Shown: piece by piece, positions 36,666 through 48,600 of the stretch
Position numbering within the stretch: the first letter of the stretch is position 1
Layout: every line of letters begins with the position of its first letter
The notes under the pieces: model-generated
Told to the model about the DNA's origin: nothing
What the model saw: the letters and a program-made list of their open reading frames with translations, nothing else
The model's database searches: none
Translations under genes and position numbers: made by a program
NCBI RefSeq assembly: GCF_000828085.3
Contig: NZ_JXCA02000016.1
Coordinates: 643,608-707,607, forward strand
Direction: 5' to 3'
Origin: Scytonema tolypothrichoides VB-61278
GTDB taxonomy: Bacteria > Cyanobacteriota > Cyanobacteriia > Cyanobacteriales > Nostocaceae
Length of the DNA: 64,000 nucleotides

Positions 36666-37224
36666 GTTGTTGCGAGTGGCGTTTGACGTGGAACTCCACA
36701 ACCATAGTCCGCAGTATCGGAGCAACTTACTGCTCAAAGAGTACAGATGTGAAAGCCTTAAATTCAGTATTCCACAACCCCAGTTGGCACCACTAAAGTA
36801 ACAACTGACATGGAACCTCCACAGAAAAAAAGCTCTTCATTGCTCAGCACTGTTTTGCTGAGAATGTTGAGTTGACTTAAGCTTTTTTCTGTAGTTGTTC
36901 TGCGCTCACTATACAATAAAAATTTTGAAAAATTAGTATGCCGCAAAACCTTCTTTCAAAAAAACATTCAGTTTTGATTTTGAGTTTTTATAGGATTTAG
37001 AAAAAATATATATAGAAAACTTATGCAAGGAAAAATCATTTATTCTTTATCAGTATAATAAATTATAAATGAATAACTCAATGACGAAAGTCAGGCAAAA
37101 ACTATATGTTTATATTCTTATACATTGCTATAAGGTAAAAATTACGAAGAAAAAAAATTAGCGCTCAACAGTAAGCTGAACGCTGAACAGAAATACAATG
37201 AAAACTAGGGTTGTTAGTCGTTTG
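36666..37224. other. Spacer downstream of dxr
   Basis: AT-rich with no supported gene. A hairpin-like 'aagctcttcattgctcagcac...' stretch near 36830-36880 is imperfect. Transcription of dxr (minus strand) probably ends here, but no strong terminator was found. Confidence 0.45.
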
Positions 37225-38445
37225 TTATCGCAAAGATATTATACGCGGACGATTTTCCAAGTGTTGAGTTGCTTTTAAAACTTCCTGCCTTGCCCATTTA
37301 TCTGCTGTCAAAATGTCATCTAAAGAAGGATTTGCACGATTATCGGATTCGTGGCGATCGCACACCCATTCGATACACCGAGGAATATCTAAAAACTGAA
37401 TTTTTTCTTCTAAAAACAAAGCCACAGCTTGCTCATTCGCTGCATTTAACACTGCAGGCATGGAACCACCAGATCTCCCTGCGGCATAAGCTAATTTCAT
37501 GCAAGGATACTTCTGATGATCTGGTTCACGGAAGGTTAAACTGCCAATTTTTACTAAATCTAGGCGTTCCCAATTAGTGTAGATGCGTTCAGGCCAAGAC
37601 AAAGCATATAGTAAAGGTAAGTGCATATCAGGCCAACCTAGTTGGGCGAGAACAGAGGTGTCTTGTAGTTCAATAAGTGAGTGAATAATACTTTGGGGAT
37701 GAATGACAATTTCAATATTCTCGTAATTCAACCCAAAGAGGAAATGAGCCTCAATCACTTCCAAACCTTTGTTCATTAAAGTCGCAGAATCAACAGTAAT
37801 TTTACGCCCCATTGACCAGTTAGGATGCTTGATAGCATCAGCAACTGTGACCTCTGCTAACTTCTCTACTGCCCAGTCACGGAAAGCACCACCAGATGCA
37901 GTTAATAAAATTCGTCGTAAACCTCCATCTGGAACACCTTGTAAACATTGAAATATAGCAGAATGTTCCGAATCTGCTGGCAGTAATTTCACACTGTGTT
38001 TTTTAATCAAAGGTAAAACTACCGGACCTCCAGCAATTAAGGTTTCCTTGTTTGCCAAGGCGATATCTTTACCAGCTTCAATGGCTGCGATGGTAGGTAG
38101 CAACCCAGCACAACCAACGATACCCGTAACAACGGTTTGGGCATCTCCGTAGCGGGCAACTTCAATAACTCCAGCATCACCAGCCATTAAAATTGGCTGG
38201 GGAGCAAGGTCTTTGATTGCTTCTTTGAGTGCTGGCAACTTCTGTTCTGAACAGATAGCGACTATACTTGGTCGAAACTGCCGAATCTGAGAAGCCAACA
38301 AATCTACATTATTCCCAGCTGCTAAGCCCACAATCCGGAATTGATCGGGGTATTGAGCGACAATGTCTAAAGTCTGAGTACCGATAGAACCAGTAGAACC
38401 AAGAAGAGTTATTGCTTTCACAATTGTTTGGTGATTGACAGACAA
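37225..38445 (-). CDS. dxr: 1-deoxy-D-xylulose-5-phosphate reductoisomerase
   Basis: This 406-residue enzyme converts deoxyxylulose phosphate to methylerythritol phosphate, using NADPH and a divalent metal, in the MEP isoprenoid pathway. The NADPH-binding '[16 protein letters not shown]' is at about 14-29, '[10 protein letters not shown]' is the conserved Asn-Lys-Glu region, '[16 protein letters not shown]' holds metal-site residues Asp and Glu, and '[11 protein letters not shown]' and '[21 protein letters not shown]' are active-site blocks. Length matches the family (about 390-400). It is transcribed alone, away from the PIG-V-like gene. Confidence 0.97.
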   Translation of the reverse strand: MSVNHQTIVKAITLLGSTGSIGTQTLDIVAQYPDQFRIVGLAAGNNVDLLASQIRQFRPSIVAICSEQKLPALKEAIKDLAPQPILMAGDAGVIEVARYGDAQTVVTGIVGCAGLLPTIAAIEAGKDIALANKETLIAGGPVVLPLIKKHSVKLLPADSEHSAIFQCLQGVPDGGLRRILLTASGGAFRDWAVEKLAEVTVADAIKHPNWSMGRKITVDSATLMNKGLEVIEAHFLFGLNYENIEIVIHPQSIIHSLIELQDTSVLAQLGWPDMHLPLLYALSWPERIYTNWERLDLVKIGSLTFREPDHQKYPCMKLAYAAGRSGGSMPAVLNAANEQAVALFLEEKIQFLDIPRCIEWVCDRHESDNRANPSLDDILTADKWARQEVLKATQHLENRPRIISLR

Positions 38446-39081
38446 CCATTAATATAGATTGCTTGGGATACACAAATAAATTGATTTATCCTATATCCTT
38501 ATGCTCGCCCTAAGATTTGTGGTCTAATCATAAGAATAAGTAACCAACAAGCGTTTATGGTGCTTCAACAGAGCGAATCCGTTTGCGAAGCGCGTTGATT
38601 TGCGTTGGCGAAAAATTCCTTCGATTTGTTACTAAACTTAACAGGATATTGTCAGTGCTAACGGCTGATGGGGAGTGAGTGAGTTATCAAGAGGCAAAAT
38701 TGCTGGGGGATACCTTCAAAAACTGGGAAAACGAATCAACTTCACCCTACCCAATGTTTTATTGCCAATCTTGAGTTATACTTCCATGCACTAGAAGCCA
38801 CAAGATGAGTTAAACATCTCTCCAAAGCAACTTTTCTTTGCAAAAAAAAATGTTGTATAGAAAGACTATATAGTGAAATCTAACTGCCAAGGTTCATATC
38901 GATATCAGCTAAATTATAACTACTGATAGTAAATAGCTGAAAACTTTGTCAGCTATGTTTCTTTTGGTGTCATGACTCATTTTGGTGGAGGAGTGGAATG
39001 TGCGCAATGTTACTAATAAATCAGCAAATTTCAGCCATAAGTATATGAATTCATAGAGGAGTTTGAAGAACACTCAAGCTT
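38446..39081. other. Divergent promoter region of dxr and the PIG-V-like gene
   Basis: A 636-bp spacer between divergent genes; it should hold both promoters. It has a short GC-rich repeat (tttgcgaagcgcgttgatttgcgttggcgaa) near 38583. No gene or RNA was recognised. Confidence 0.5.
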
Positions 39082-40365
39082 ATGGCTGAAATTCAAATAT
39101 TTATCAAAAAAGTTGTATGGAAAAATGATTTTCTTTTTCCTACAATCATCTGGCTTGTTAGCCGATTCTTTATTTGGGTTACTATGTTGCTGGTTGTTCC
39201 ACACCTGAGCGCACCATCTCAAGGAGTTACTCCTCAATTTGGCTTGGGATTATTTGATGCATGGGATAGTGTACATTACCGTTCGATCGCAACATCTGGT
39301 TATGAATTTAGCGATGATGGGAAACAACACAATCTTGCATTTTTCCCCTTATTTCCCCTAGCTATTTGGGTTTTCATGCGTCTTGGCTTGTCATTTGAAG
39401 TGGCAGGTACACTGATAAATAACTTGGCATTTTTTGCCGCGCTGTGTTGTATCTACTTTTGGGTAGAAGAGCATTGTGGCAGAAAGGAGGCACGTTGGGC
39501 AACAGCTGTGGTGGCTTGGTGTCCTTTGTCCATGTTTTGCACAGTTATTTACACCGAGGGGCTATACTTACTGTTGAGCACTGCGGCTTTGCGAGCCTTT
39601 GATCAAAAGCAATACTACTGGACTCTCCTTTGGGGTGCAATGGCAACGGCAACTCGTCCTACGGGGTTAGCGCTTATACCTGCATTTTTGTTAGCCGCAT
39701 GGAAACAGCGTAGACCTTTGATGGCTTACGTTGCTGGGTGTGGCAGTGCAATGGGAGTGCTTTTGTTTAGTCTGTACTGTGCAATCCAATTTGGCAATCC
39801 CTTTGGATTTATCCATGCACAACGCGGATGGCGACCCTCCCTGGGATTTGATGGAGAGGGTTGGTTAAATATGCTACTGCAAATCACTGTTGGCACATCT
39901 CATTGGCAATTTTTATCAATAAACAACTACCTGCATCTCCTACTTTTTGGGGTTGTTGTCAGCTACAGTTATTGTTTGTGGCGCTTCCGTAAGCAACTGA
40001 ATTTTGTTGCTGTCTGGGGCTTTTATGGTTTATCAATCTGCTTGTTAATACTAGCAGATGATTGGTTCATCTATAACTTTCTGAACGCAGTTATGGTTTG
40101 TGGTGGCACTTATATTTTGTGGTATTCACGGACTCAATTAACCCCAGTTACTGTTATTTACGCTTTGTGTGGGATCAGTTTGTTACTTGCTTCCGGAGGC
40201 ACGATATCCTTGAGTCGTTTGGCTTACGGTATTGTCTCACTGAGTGTAGCTTGTGGTGTATTCTTATCTCGTTATCCTCGTCAAGGGTACTTAAGTCTGG
40301 GTTTGTTTGCTATCTTACTCGTCAGATTGTCTGTTAAATTTGCCCAAGAACTTTGGGTAGGGTAA
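39082..40365 (+). CDS. PIG-V-like membrane glycosyltransferase
   Basis: The 427-residue protein has about 10-12 membrane helices and the loop motif 'DAWDSVHYRSIA' (59-70), which resembles the catalytic acidic loop of PIG-V/GT-C type mannosyltransferases; 'FFPLFPLAIW' and 'ATRPTGLALIPAFLLAAW' also fit. These enzymes use lipid-linked sugars at the membrane. In bacteria the acceptor is unknown. It is followed by two DUF2079 genes, also large membrane proteins of GT-C kind, so the three may act in one surface-glycan route. Confidence 0.75.
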   Translation: MAEIQIFIKKVVWKNDFLFPTIIWLVSRFFIWVTMLLVVPHLSAPSQGVTPQFGLGLFDAWDSVHYRSIATSGYEFSDDGKQHNLAFFPLFPLAIWVFMRLGLSFEVAGTLINNLAFFAALCCIYFWVEEHCGRKEARWATAVVAWCPLSMFCTVIYTEGLYLLLSTAALRAFDQKQYYWTLLWGAMATATRPTGLALIPAFLLAAWKQRRPLMAYVAGCGSAMGVLLFSLYCAIQFGNPFGFIHAQRGWRPSLGFDGEGWLNMLLQITVGTSHWQFLSINNYLHLLLFGVVVSYSYCLWRFRKQLNFVAVWGFYGLSICLLILADDWFIYNFLNAVMVCGGTYILWYSRTQLTPVTVIYALCGISLLLASGGTISLSRLAYGIVSLSVACGVFLSRYPRQGYLSLGLFAILLVRLSVKFAQELWVG

Positions 40366-40494
40366 AAAATTCCAAAGTTTGAATTCCTGATATTTTCCCT
40401 GTCATTTCTTGTCATCTCTGGTGTTTCATTTCAATTAACACAAGTGCCAAAGAAGCCGTTTTGTATCAAATAATAAATTTTATCTACTGGAAAA

Positions 40495-41961
40495 ATGAGT
40501 ATGGGAAAAAAACTGAATCAGCTTGGTGCTATTGGTTGGATGATGGGTGTGAGTGCATTAATTTTATTCGGGTGTAGTAGTTTAAGACATGCTCTATTTC
40601 AATCAACGGCACTTGATTTGGCTGTATTCGACCAATGGGTGTACCTGGCAAGTCAAGGGCTACCTCCAGTTTCATCGCTTTTGGGCTTTCACTTACTAGG
40701 AGATCATGCTGCTTTTATTTTGTATGCGATCGCTTTGCTATACAAAGTTTACCCCAACGTACATTGGTTGTTTGCAGTACAAGCGATCGCTCTGGCAGCA
40801 GGAGTTTTTCCAGTATACGCTTTGAGTTTGCAAACAGGTTTATCTGTTGCTTACGCACGAGCAGTTGCTCTTTCATACCTGCTTTACCCAGCATTATTCA
40901 ATATTAATTTTTACACTGACTTTCGTCCAGAAGCGATCGCAGTTCCGGCATTACTTTGGGCAATGTGGGCAGGAATAGGCGGTCGAACTAGTCAATTTAT
41001 AGTCGCTGTTGCTGTTGTCTTAAGTTGCAAGGATATTTTAAGTTTGAGTGTCATTGCTTTGGGACTCTGGCTGTGGATAATTCAGCGTCGGCGTTTGTAT
41101 GGTTTGGGATGTATAGTCGTAGGCACGGTTTGGTTTGCGGCGACAGTCTATTATTTGGTTCCCATGCTTAGAGGCGGTCAAGTGGGAGGGGTTGTCTTCT
41201 ACGGTTCTCTTGGAAGTTCAGTTTCAGAAATCCTTTGGAAAATGATTACTGAACCAGGGTTAATTTTAGGAAAATTCTTTCTACCTGACACACTATTTTA
41301 TTATTTGCTGCTCATTCTACCAGTTATCATCGGGTTGCATTGGCAACAAGTCATGATAATGGTGCCAGCTTTACCAATGCTGCTGCTGAATATTCTGTCA
41401 GATTATTCCGCACAACGAGACTTAATTCATCATTATTCATTACCAATCTTTCCCTTTATTGTTTTATGGTTTTTACGCTCTTTACACCAATATCAAGAAC
41501 AACGTAAAAGACCTTGGTTGAAACCTAACTTAATAGTTTTATGGACTTTAATTACATTTCTGACACTTGCTAAATACGATTATTTTCTATCACGTTATTT
41601 AGCAAACATTTCCAGACTTAACTATTTGAATGCTGCCGTTAGTTTAGTAAACACTCAAGAAAGTATTTTAACAACCTCAAAAATTGCTCCTCATTTAAGC
41701 CACCGTCCGCTGATTAAAATCACTTCTACAAAATTAGAGCATTTACAACCAATTGAAAATAAATTTAAATATATACTACTAGATTTACACCATACAGATG
41801 CTGACAATACACCTGAATTACTTAATATCTTAGTCGAACAACTCAAAAGTAACCAAAAATTTAACTTAAGCTATCAACGCAATGATGTTTACCTATTTAC
41901 ACGCTCATTTTCTGATGAAAAGATTTCAATGTTTATAAAACAGAATACAATTAACAAATAA
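40495..41961 (+). CDS. DUF2079 membrane protein
   Basis: The 488-residue protein matches the DUF2079 family: 'DLAVFDQ' (41-47), 'LLGDHA' (67-72), 'NINFYTDFRPEAIAVPALLW' (136-155) and about ten membrane helices. The acidic Asp-Phe-x-Pro-Glu in a loop suggests a GT-C-type glycosyltransferase, but no activity is established to my knowledge. The ATG at 40495 is used; no strong ribosome site precedes it. A close paralogue at 41986 starts 24 bases after its stop and is broken. Confidence 0.8.
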   Translation: MSMGKKLNQLGAIGWMMGVSALILFGCSSLRHALFQSTALDLAVFDQWVYLASQGLPPVSSLLGFHLLGDHAAFILYAIALLYKVYPNVHWLFAVQAIALAAGVFPVYALSLQTGLSVAYARAVALSYLLYPALFNINFYTDFRPEAIAVPALLWAMWAGIGGRTSQFIVAVAVVLSCKDILSLSVIALGLWLWIIQRRRLYGLGCIVVGTVWFAATVYYLVPMLRGGQVGGVVFYGSLGSSVSEILWKMITEPGLILGKFFLPDTLFYYLLLILPVIIGLHWQQVMIMVPALPMLLLNILSDYSAQRDLIHHYSLPIFPFIVLWFLRSLHQYQEQRKRPWLKPNLIVLWTLITFLTLAKYDYFLSRYLANISRLNYLNAAVSLVNTQESILTTSKIAPHLSHRPLIKITSTKLEHLQPIENKFKYILLDLHHTDADNTPELLNILVEQLKSNQKFNLSYQRNDVYLFTRSFSDEKISMFIKQNTINK

Positions 41962-41985
41962 AATGTTGTCCTCAGTAATGGGGTG

Positions 41986-43422
41986 ATGATGAAAAAACTG
42001 ATGGAGCCTAATCCTATCATTTGGATGATTGGGGTGAGTGCATTGATTTTATTTGGGTGTAGCGCCTTAAGACATGAACTTTTTCCATCAAATGCTTATG
42101 ACTTAGGAATTTTTGACCAGGCAGTTTACTTAATCAGCCAAGGATAATCAGCTATTTCTTCTTTCCTTGGTTTCCATATTCTTGGTGACCATGGCGCTTT
42201 AATTTTTTATCTTTTAGCCTTATTTTAGAAAATATACCCCAGCGTCTACTGGTTGTTTGCAGTGCAAGCAGGGGTTTTGGCATTAGCTGCTTTACCCATA
42301 TGGCATCTAGCGCGTCATGCTAATCTCACTATTGAACAAGGCATAGCAGTCGCGGCGGTGTACCTAATGTATCCATTAGTGTTCAATATTAATCTTTTTG
42401 ATTTTTACCCAGAAGTGATAGCTGTGCCAGCATTGTTAGGGGCGGTTTTAGCGGCTAGACTCGAACGTACTGGGTGGTTTTGTTTATGTATCTTCCTGAC
42501 GCTGGGATGTAAAGCTGTATTATCTATAACAGTTGCAGCAATGGGAGTTTGGCTATTGGTGTTTGAAAAGAAGCGACGATGTGGTGCGATAGCTCTTGTG
42601 AGTGGTATATCCTGGTTTGTGATCGCAACCAAAATCATTATCCCTTTTTTTGGTACCCAAGCGGCTTCAGTAGAACGTCACATTGGTCGGTATGCCTATT
42701 TGGGAAACTCTTTTTCAGAGATTGCTAAAAATTTACTACTCAATCTAGGACTTGTCTTGGGACAAGTTTTTTCATTAGAAAACCTATGGTATTTGCTGCT
42801 GTTATTAGTGCCTGTGATTTGGGGACTCTCACTACAAGGAATGCAGCCTTTGATTGCTACTATTCCTACTTTAGCTATCAACCTTCTTAGTGATAGTTAT
42901 TTACAAAAAGACTTGATCCGCCAGTATTCTCTACCACTAGTTCCATTTCTTGTGTTAGCCGTCATTTCCACTCTAGCAGCAGGTCAAGGATGGTTACGCA
43001 ACAAACGACAAATTATATTGTGGTCTTTAGTAGCTTTCATGGCTTTAGCTAAATACGGGTACTTCTTCTCTATTTATTTAGATTCACTGGATACTTGGCA
43101 AGCCACACGACAAGCGGTTGCTTTAGTTCAAACAAAAGGATCTGTTTTGACAACTGCTGAGATTGCCCCACATTTAACACACAGACCAGTTGTCGAGTTG
43201 ACAAGCGCCAACTCACCACCTACTAATTTGGCAAAGTTTGACTATATACTGTTAAATGTCACTCATCCTGCCTGGCAAAGTGATCAAAAGTTTGCGACTA
43301 ACTTGGTAGAGTCTCTATCTAAACTTAGCTTCACAAAATCTTTCATCAAATATTTTTTCGATGAACAAAGATTAATTCAGTATATCTTATCACATCGTGA
43401 GTTTGAAAAGAATATGCTTTAA
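41986..43422 (+). pseudogene. DUF2079 paralogue with two in-frame stop codons
   Basis: Read in one frame from the ATG at 41986 (another follows directly), this is a full-length DUF2079 copy of 478 codons, paralogous to the gene just upstream. It keeps 'YDLGIFDQ', 'ILGDHGA' and 'FDFYPEVIAVPALL'. Two stops interrupt it: TAA at 42145-42147, where the paralogue reads Gly-Leu-Pro, and TAG at 42226-42228, where it reads Tyr-Lys. No frameshift is needed, and the 389 codons after the second stop are open. It is therefore a recently inactivated duplicate, or a C-terminal part may still be made from an internal start (for example TTG 42253). Confidence 0.85.
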
Positions 43423-44125
43423 TAAACACAAATTCTTTGATTGTTAAACAAAACTTTGTTGTATCATTTATGAGATTTTCCGTACTTTTACTGAAAACAG
43501 AAATTTGAAAATAGAATAACAATAAAGTAACAATCCTAACTATTGTGTGACTGTAGATTCACTACTAAAATCACTGAATTATTAGGAAGAACTGATAAAT
43601 GACCTAGCTGAAACATCAGCTTGACTATCAATGAAACATCAAATCTGTCCATAAAGCTGTACTGAGAAAAGTATGATTCTCAGCAAACTCTGCGTTAAGG
43701 AAAAAGATACATTTGACAATAAGAAACTTTATCTTATTTTGGACGTCTATTATTTTCCATAGGGCTAATGATAACAGACAATCAACTCAAAAATTAACAT
43801 TTTTTTCTGTCTTCAATAACCTTTAACAGTAGAATATACAGTATCCTCTATGTAACTGATACTTCAAAATAGACAATGCAAAACATTATTTCTGCTAAAA
43901 TTCTTCATACTTATAATTATTACTAGATATGTTAGTTTAAAGCTAGATTATCCTGGTTTACTCTAAACCTGTATCATTTATCAGCTTAATCTTTATATTT
44001 CTGTTAATCTATATTTAAATTTTTAGGATTATCAGAAAGCACCTAGCTATCTCTGATCGAGAAAAAATGTGCTGTCGCACACCCTTAGACAGATAACTCA
44101 TGATTCCACCCCAAGGAGCTTTGAC
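43423..44125. other. 0.7 kb AT-rich spacer
   Basis: No gene is supported on either strand. It should contain the promoter of the polysaccharide deacetylase gene. No hairpin with a T run was noted. Confidence 0.5.
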
Positions 44126-45046
44126 GTGGAAACTAATAAATCGTATGTTTGGTCACATGGAATACTCATTGCCGCAGTTTGTTTTTGCGCTAGTTTAAGC
44201 GTTGGCTTGGTAATGCCTGTCAATCCTAATACCTCGGAGGCTCAGACAAAACAAGCTACGAACGTAAAGGAAACAGGAGCCAAAGTAGGAACTCAACAGC
44301 GCATGGAGACTTTTAAGGCGGCGATGCTGACAAGTTGGCAAGAAGAAGCAAAAACAAAAGGATTTTCATATGATGTACCATCGCGCTTTCATGGTGCCGT
44401 TGTTGAGAGTGCAAAACTGACGAAAGGGGAAAAAGTGATTGCACTTACCTTCGATGATGGTCCTTGGGCTGAATCTACTGCAGAGGTCCTGGATATCCTG
44501 AAAAAAAATAATATAAAAGCTACATTCTTCGTTGTTGGACAGATGCTCAAGACTTATCCAGAGCTAGGGAAACGTATTGTAGCAGAAGGTCACGTTATTG
44601 GCAATCATACTTGGCATCATTGGTATCACTATTTTAACCCACAGGCAGCTGCCTATGAAATTGACAGCACAACAGACTTAATTTATCAAATTACAGGTGC
44701 GAGAACCACTTTATTTAGACCACCCGGTGGAATTATGCATAATGGGGTGGCTGCTTATGCTAAAAACAGAAATTACACTCTGGTTATGTGGTCTGCTGAC
44801 TCCATAGACTACAGTCGTCCTGCTGTGCCAAAATTAATTAAAAACGTTATGAGAGATTCCAAACCAGGTGGAATTGTATTAATGCATGATGGTGGTGGGA
44901 ATCGATCCAGAACTGTGCAAGCTTTACCAGAAATTATTAGCAACTTTAGGAAGCAGGGCTATCGCTTTGTCACCGTACCAGAACTATTAGAAATGGAAAA
45001 CCGAGAACTACAATTGGCAGCAGGACAAAAGAGTAATACTAAATAA
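44126..45046 (+). CDS. NodB-type polysaccharide deacetylase
   Basis: The GTG at 44126 follows AAGGAG by seven bases; a GTG at 44069 would add 19 residues with no ribosome site. The 306-residue product begins with a signal-anchor-like helix (HGILIAAVCFCASLSVGLVM) and then a NodB domain: 'LTFDDGPWAES' (metal Asp), 'TFFVVGQM', 'GNHTWHHWYH' (His ligands), 'FRPPGG' and 'IVLMHDGGG'. It should remove acetyl groups from a polymer such as peptidoglycan or an exopolysaccharide outside the cytoplasmic membrane. It has no obvious operon partners. Confidence 0.9.
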   Translation: METNKSYVWSHGILIAAVCFCASLSVGLVMPVNPNTSEAQTKQATNVKETGAKVGTQQRMETFKAAMLTSWQEEAKTKGFSYDVPSRFHGAVVESAKLTKGEKVIALTFDDGPWAESTAEVLDILKKNNIKATFFVVGQMLKTYPELGKRIVAEGHVIGNHTWHHWYHYFNPQAAAYEIDSTTDLIYQITGARTTLFRPPGGIMHNGVAAYAKNRNYTLVMWSADSIDYSRPAVPKLIKNVMRDSKPGGIVLMHDGGGNRSRTVQALPEIISNFRKQGYRFVTVPELLEMENRELQLAAGQKSNTK

Positions 45047-45540
45047 TTATTAGTTACTACTAACCACTCATCATCAGAAAAAAAACAGTGTCAACGATGG
45101 AATTCGTCAGAAAATAACGTGTTCCAATATTCGGCTGCGGATAAGCATCCGTCTGGGAGAGGACATTAAACATTTTGCGAAGATTAAACTCGCGGCTGGT
45201 GAATTGTATTGCTTGTTGATTGCGAGTGACTTTTCGCGTGATGTGATCAAGCGATTGGTGTGCAACCGGGAAGCTTGACTTTGGCGATCACTTTAGCGCC
45301 CCACTGCTCAAAGTCGCTCACCACAGCGCCGAATCTCTGATTCGCTTAAGCCTGTTCAGCAAACAAGAGGGTAAGCAGTATACGGATGATCGCCTACATT
45401 CTCTGTCACTAGCGTATGAATTTGAATGACTAACTCCATTTTAAAGTCATTATCCTTTAGCTAACATTACAAAAATGTCATCCAGAAAACAGTCGCGCTG
45501 TTATTTTGAAGGAGGACAATGCGTCACCCCTAAAAGGACG

Positions 45541-45576
45541 TTGCACACAGAAACTTTTTTGGGTTTTTGTGTGCAA
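45541..45576 (-). terminator. Hairpin downstream of glutamate synthase
   Basis: TTGCACACA (45541-45549) pairs with TGTGTGCAA (45568-45576), with A/T pairs extending the stem inside. It lies 46 bases beyond the glutamate synthase stop and may end that minus-strand transcript. The rest of 45047-45622 holds no recognised gene. An unrecognised open stretch reads about 55 codons to a TGA at 45276-45278. Confidence 0.45.
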
Positions 45577-45622
45577 GTGGAGGGCTTGGGCCTTAAATAA
45601 CTATAAAGGCGGGGCGAGTTAA

Positions 45623-48600
45623 CTAAACTGAACTGAGCTGTTTTTCTTCCACAGCTTGAGGATTAGCCTGTGGACTTTCCGCTTCAGAAGGCGGAACTAA
45701 CTGCCAGAACTTAGGCAAAAACTCCTGCCAATTCTCTAGAATCATCCTCGCTTTTTGTGAACCAGTGCGTTCAGCATGAACTTTGATTAACTCCTGTAGT
45801 TGCTTTTCGCCACCAGGAGTGATAACCCGCTGGAGTTTAACAATTTCCCGGTTGACTAACTCAGGGAACAGACCATCTTCATCTAAGAAGTACGCCAATC
45901 CGCCAGTCATCCCGGCTGCGACATTGCGTCCCACCTTCCCCAGAACGACAACCACACCACCAGTCATATACTCACAGCAGTGATCCCCAGCGCCTTCAAT
46001 CACCGCTGTCCCGTTGGAGTTACGAACAGCAAAACGTTCTCCGGCTAAACCTCTGGCAAACAAAACACCACCAGTCGCACCGTAGAGGCAAGTATTGCCA
46101 ATGATCACGTTTTGTGCTGGGTTATAAGTCGCATTTGCTGGGGGTTTGATGATGATTTCACCACCATTCATTCCCTTACCAACATAGTCGTTTGCCTCCC
46201 CTTCCAAGGTAAGAGTCATACCGGGAAGATTGAACGCACCAAAACTTTGCCCAACACTACCTTTGAAATTTAGGTGAATTTGTCCTTCAAAACCATTGTC
46301 GCCATACTGGGAAGCAATGAACCCTGCTAAGCGTGTGCCAACAGTTCTGTCGGTGTTAACCACTGCTAGTGTTTTGCTGACAGAAGAGTGGTTGCGGATG
46401 GCAGCTTGAATGTCTGGATCAGCAAGCAATTGGTCATCCAAAACCACGCCGTTGCTGTGGACTTCCTCATGCACTAGCCAAGTGCGATTTTCTTTTGTGT
46501 TCGGTAGTTGAAGCAAGCAATTTAGATTCAGCGCGGCTGTCTTATTTATATGGACGTCTTCTCGAAGCTTCAACAAGTCAGCACGTCCAGTCAGTTCTGA
46601 CAACGAACGGTAGCCAAGTCTTGCTAACAAGCTACGGACTTCCTCAGCAATAAAGTAGAAGAAGTTGACGACGTGTTCTGGCATTCCGGTAAAGCGCTTG
46701 CGCAGTTCTTCTTTCTGAGAAGCGACTCCCACGGGACAGTTATTGGTGTGGCAAATTCGCGCCATGATACAGCCTTCAGCAATCATAGCGATCGAACCAA
46801 AACCAAATTCTTCTGCGCCCATCAATGCGCCCATTAGCACGTCCCAACCACTCTTTAAACCGCCATCGACGCGCAAAATCACCCTGTCACGCAAGCTGTT
46901 TTCCATTAGCACACGATGGACTTCAGTTAAACCGAGTTCCCACGGGGAACCGGCGTGTTTAATAGAACTGAGTGGTGAAGCTCCTGTACCGCCATCGTGA
47001 CCAGAAATTTGAATGATATCAGCGTTTGCCTTCGCCACACCAGCAGCGATGGTACCAATACCAATTTCTGCAACTAACTTCACCGATACTTGAGCTTTCG
47101 GGTTAATTTGATGCAAGTCAAAAATGAGCTGCGCTAAATCTTCGATGGAATAGATGTCGTGGTGGGGTGGTGGTGAAATGAGTGTCACTCCAGGCTTAGA
47201 ACGCCGCAACATCGCGATGTAGGGGCTAACTTTTGGTCCTGGGAGCTGTCCACCTTCCCCTGGTTTTGCACCTTGGGCAATTTTGATTTCAATTTGTTTG
47301 GCGCTCATCAGGTACTCTGGCGTCACACCAAAGCGTCCTGATGCAACTTGCTTGATTGCACTCGTTGCAGTGTCACCGTTGTGTAATCCTTTTAAGTGTG
47401 GTAAACTTCGCGAGTGACCTGTTTGATCTACGTCATCCAAGATTTTGTAACGTACGGGATCTTCGCCACCTTCCCCAGAGTTGGATTTACCACCAAGGCG
47501 GTTCATGGCGATCGCCAATGTTTCATGAGCCTCCCGCGACAATGCTCCCAACGACATCCCACCAGTACAGAAGCGCTTGACAATATCACTGATTGACTCT
47601 ACTTCTTCAACAGAAATGGGTGAGTGATCGCTTTGGAAATCCAGCAAGTCACGCAACGCCGTGAGTGGTCTATTTGCGAGATATTGCTTATAAACTTCGT
47701 AGTGGTCGTATTTCTTGCCATCAACAGCTTTATGAAGTGCTTTCGCTAGTTCTGGGCTGTTCATGTGGTACTCACCATTGGGACGGTAGTTGACAAACCC
47801 CAGATTTACTAGCTTCTTAGTTGTCAGTTCTGGAAAAGCTTTGCTGTGGAACGCCAGCACTTCTTGAGCGAGTTCATCTACACTAATACCACCAATGCGG
47901 GAAGTTGTCCCATAGAATCCCAACTGTAATAAATCCGAACCTATGCCAATTGCTTCAAAGATTTGTGCTGCTTGATAGCTAGAGAGCAAGGAAATTCCCA
48001 TTTTGGAGAGAATTTTGAGCAAACCACCTTCTACTGCTTTGCGGTAGTTGGCGATCGCCTGATCCAAACTCATTTTAGTGATTTTACCCCGTTCCATAAA
48101 CTGTTGGGTTTTCGGATCAAACCACCAATCACGCACAGTCTCCAAAGTCATATACGGGCAAACAGCACCTGCACCGTAGCCAATCAGACAGGCAAAGTGA
48201 TGTGTACTCCAGCACTGCGCCGTCTCCACCACGAGGGATGTTTTCATACGCAGCCCTTCGCGGATCAGGTGATGATGTACTGCACCTACTGCGAGTAGAG
48301 GGGGAATATAGGTGTATTCAGTATCAATGCCATTACTTATCCTGTCGCTGAGGATGAGTATTTTAGCTCCTGCCCGCACCGATTCAGCGGCTTGTAATTG
48401 CAAAGATTGAACTGCTGCTTTTAATCCTTGTGGACCTGCGGCGATTTCAAAAAGGGTTGATAATTCTGCTGTCGCAAATCCCGACAACTTTATAGCCTCC
48501 AATTCTGCCTCAAGCAGCACTGGCGAATCCAGCTTGATTCTGCGGGCATGTTCTGGCTTTGGCTGGAGTAAGTTACCGCGTTCACCCAGTTCTACCTTTA

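Noticed and set aside
36520-36801. 93-codon open frame on the plus strand
   Set aside because: Same repeat family as 35.9-36.1 kb; not protein-like beyond the repeat.
45047-45278. About 55 open codons ending at a TGA at 45276
   Set aside because: No start codon with a ribosome site and no recognisable family; kept only as a note with the neighbouring hairpin.
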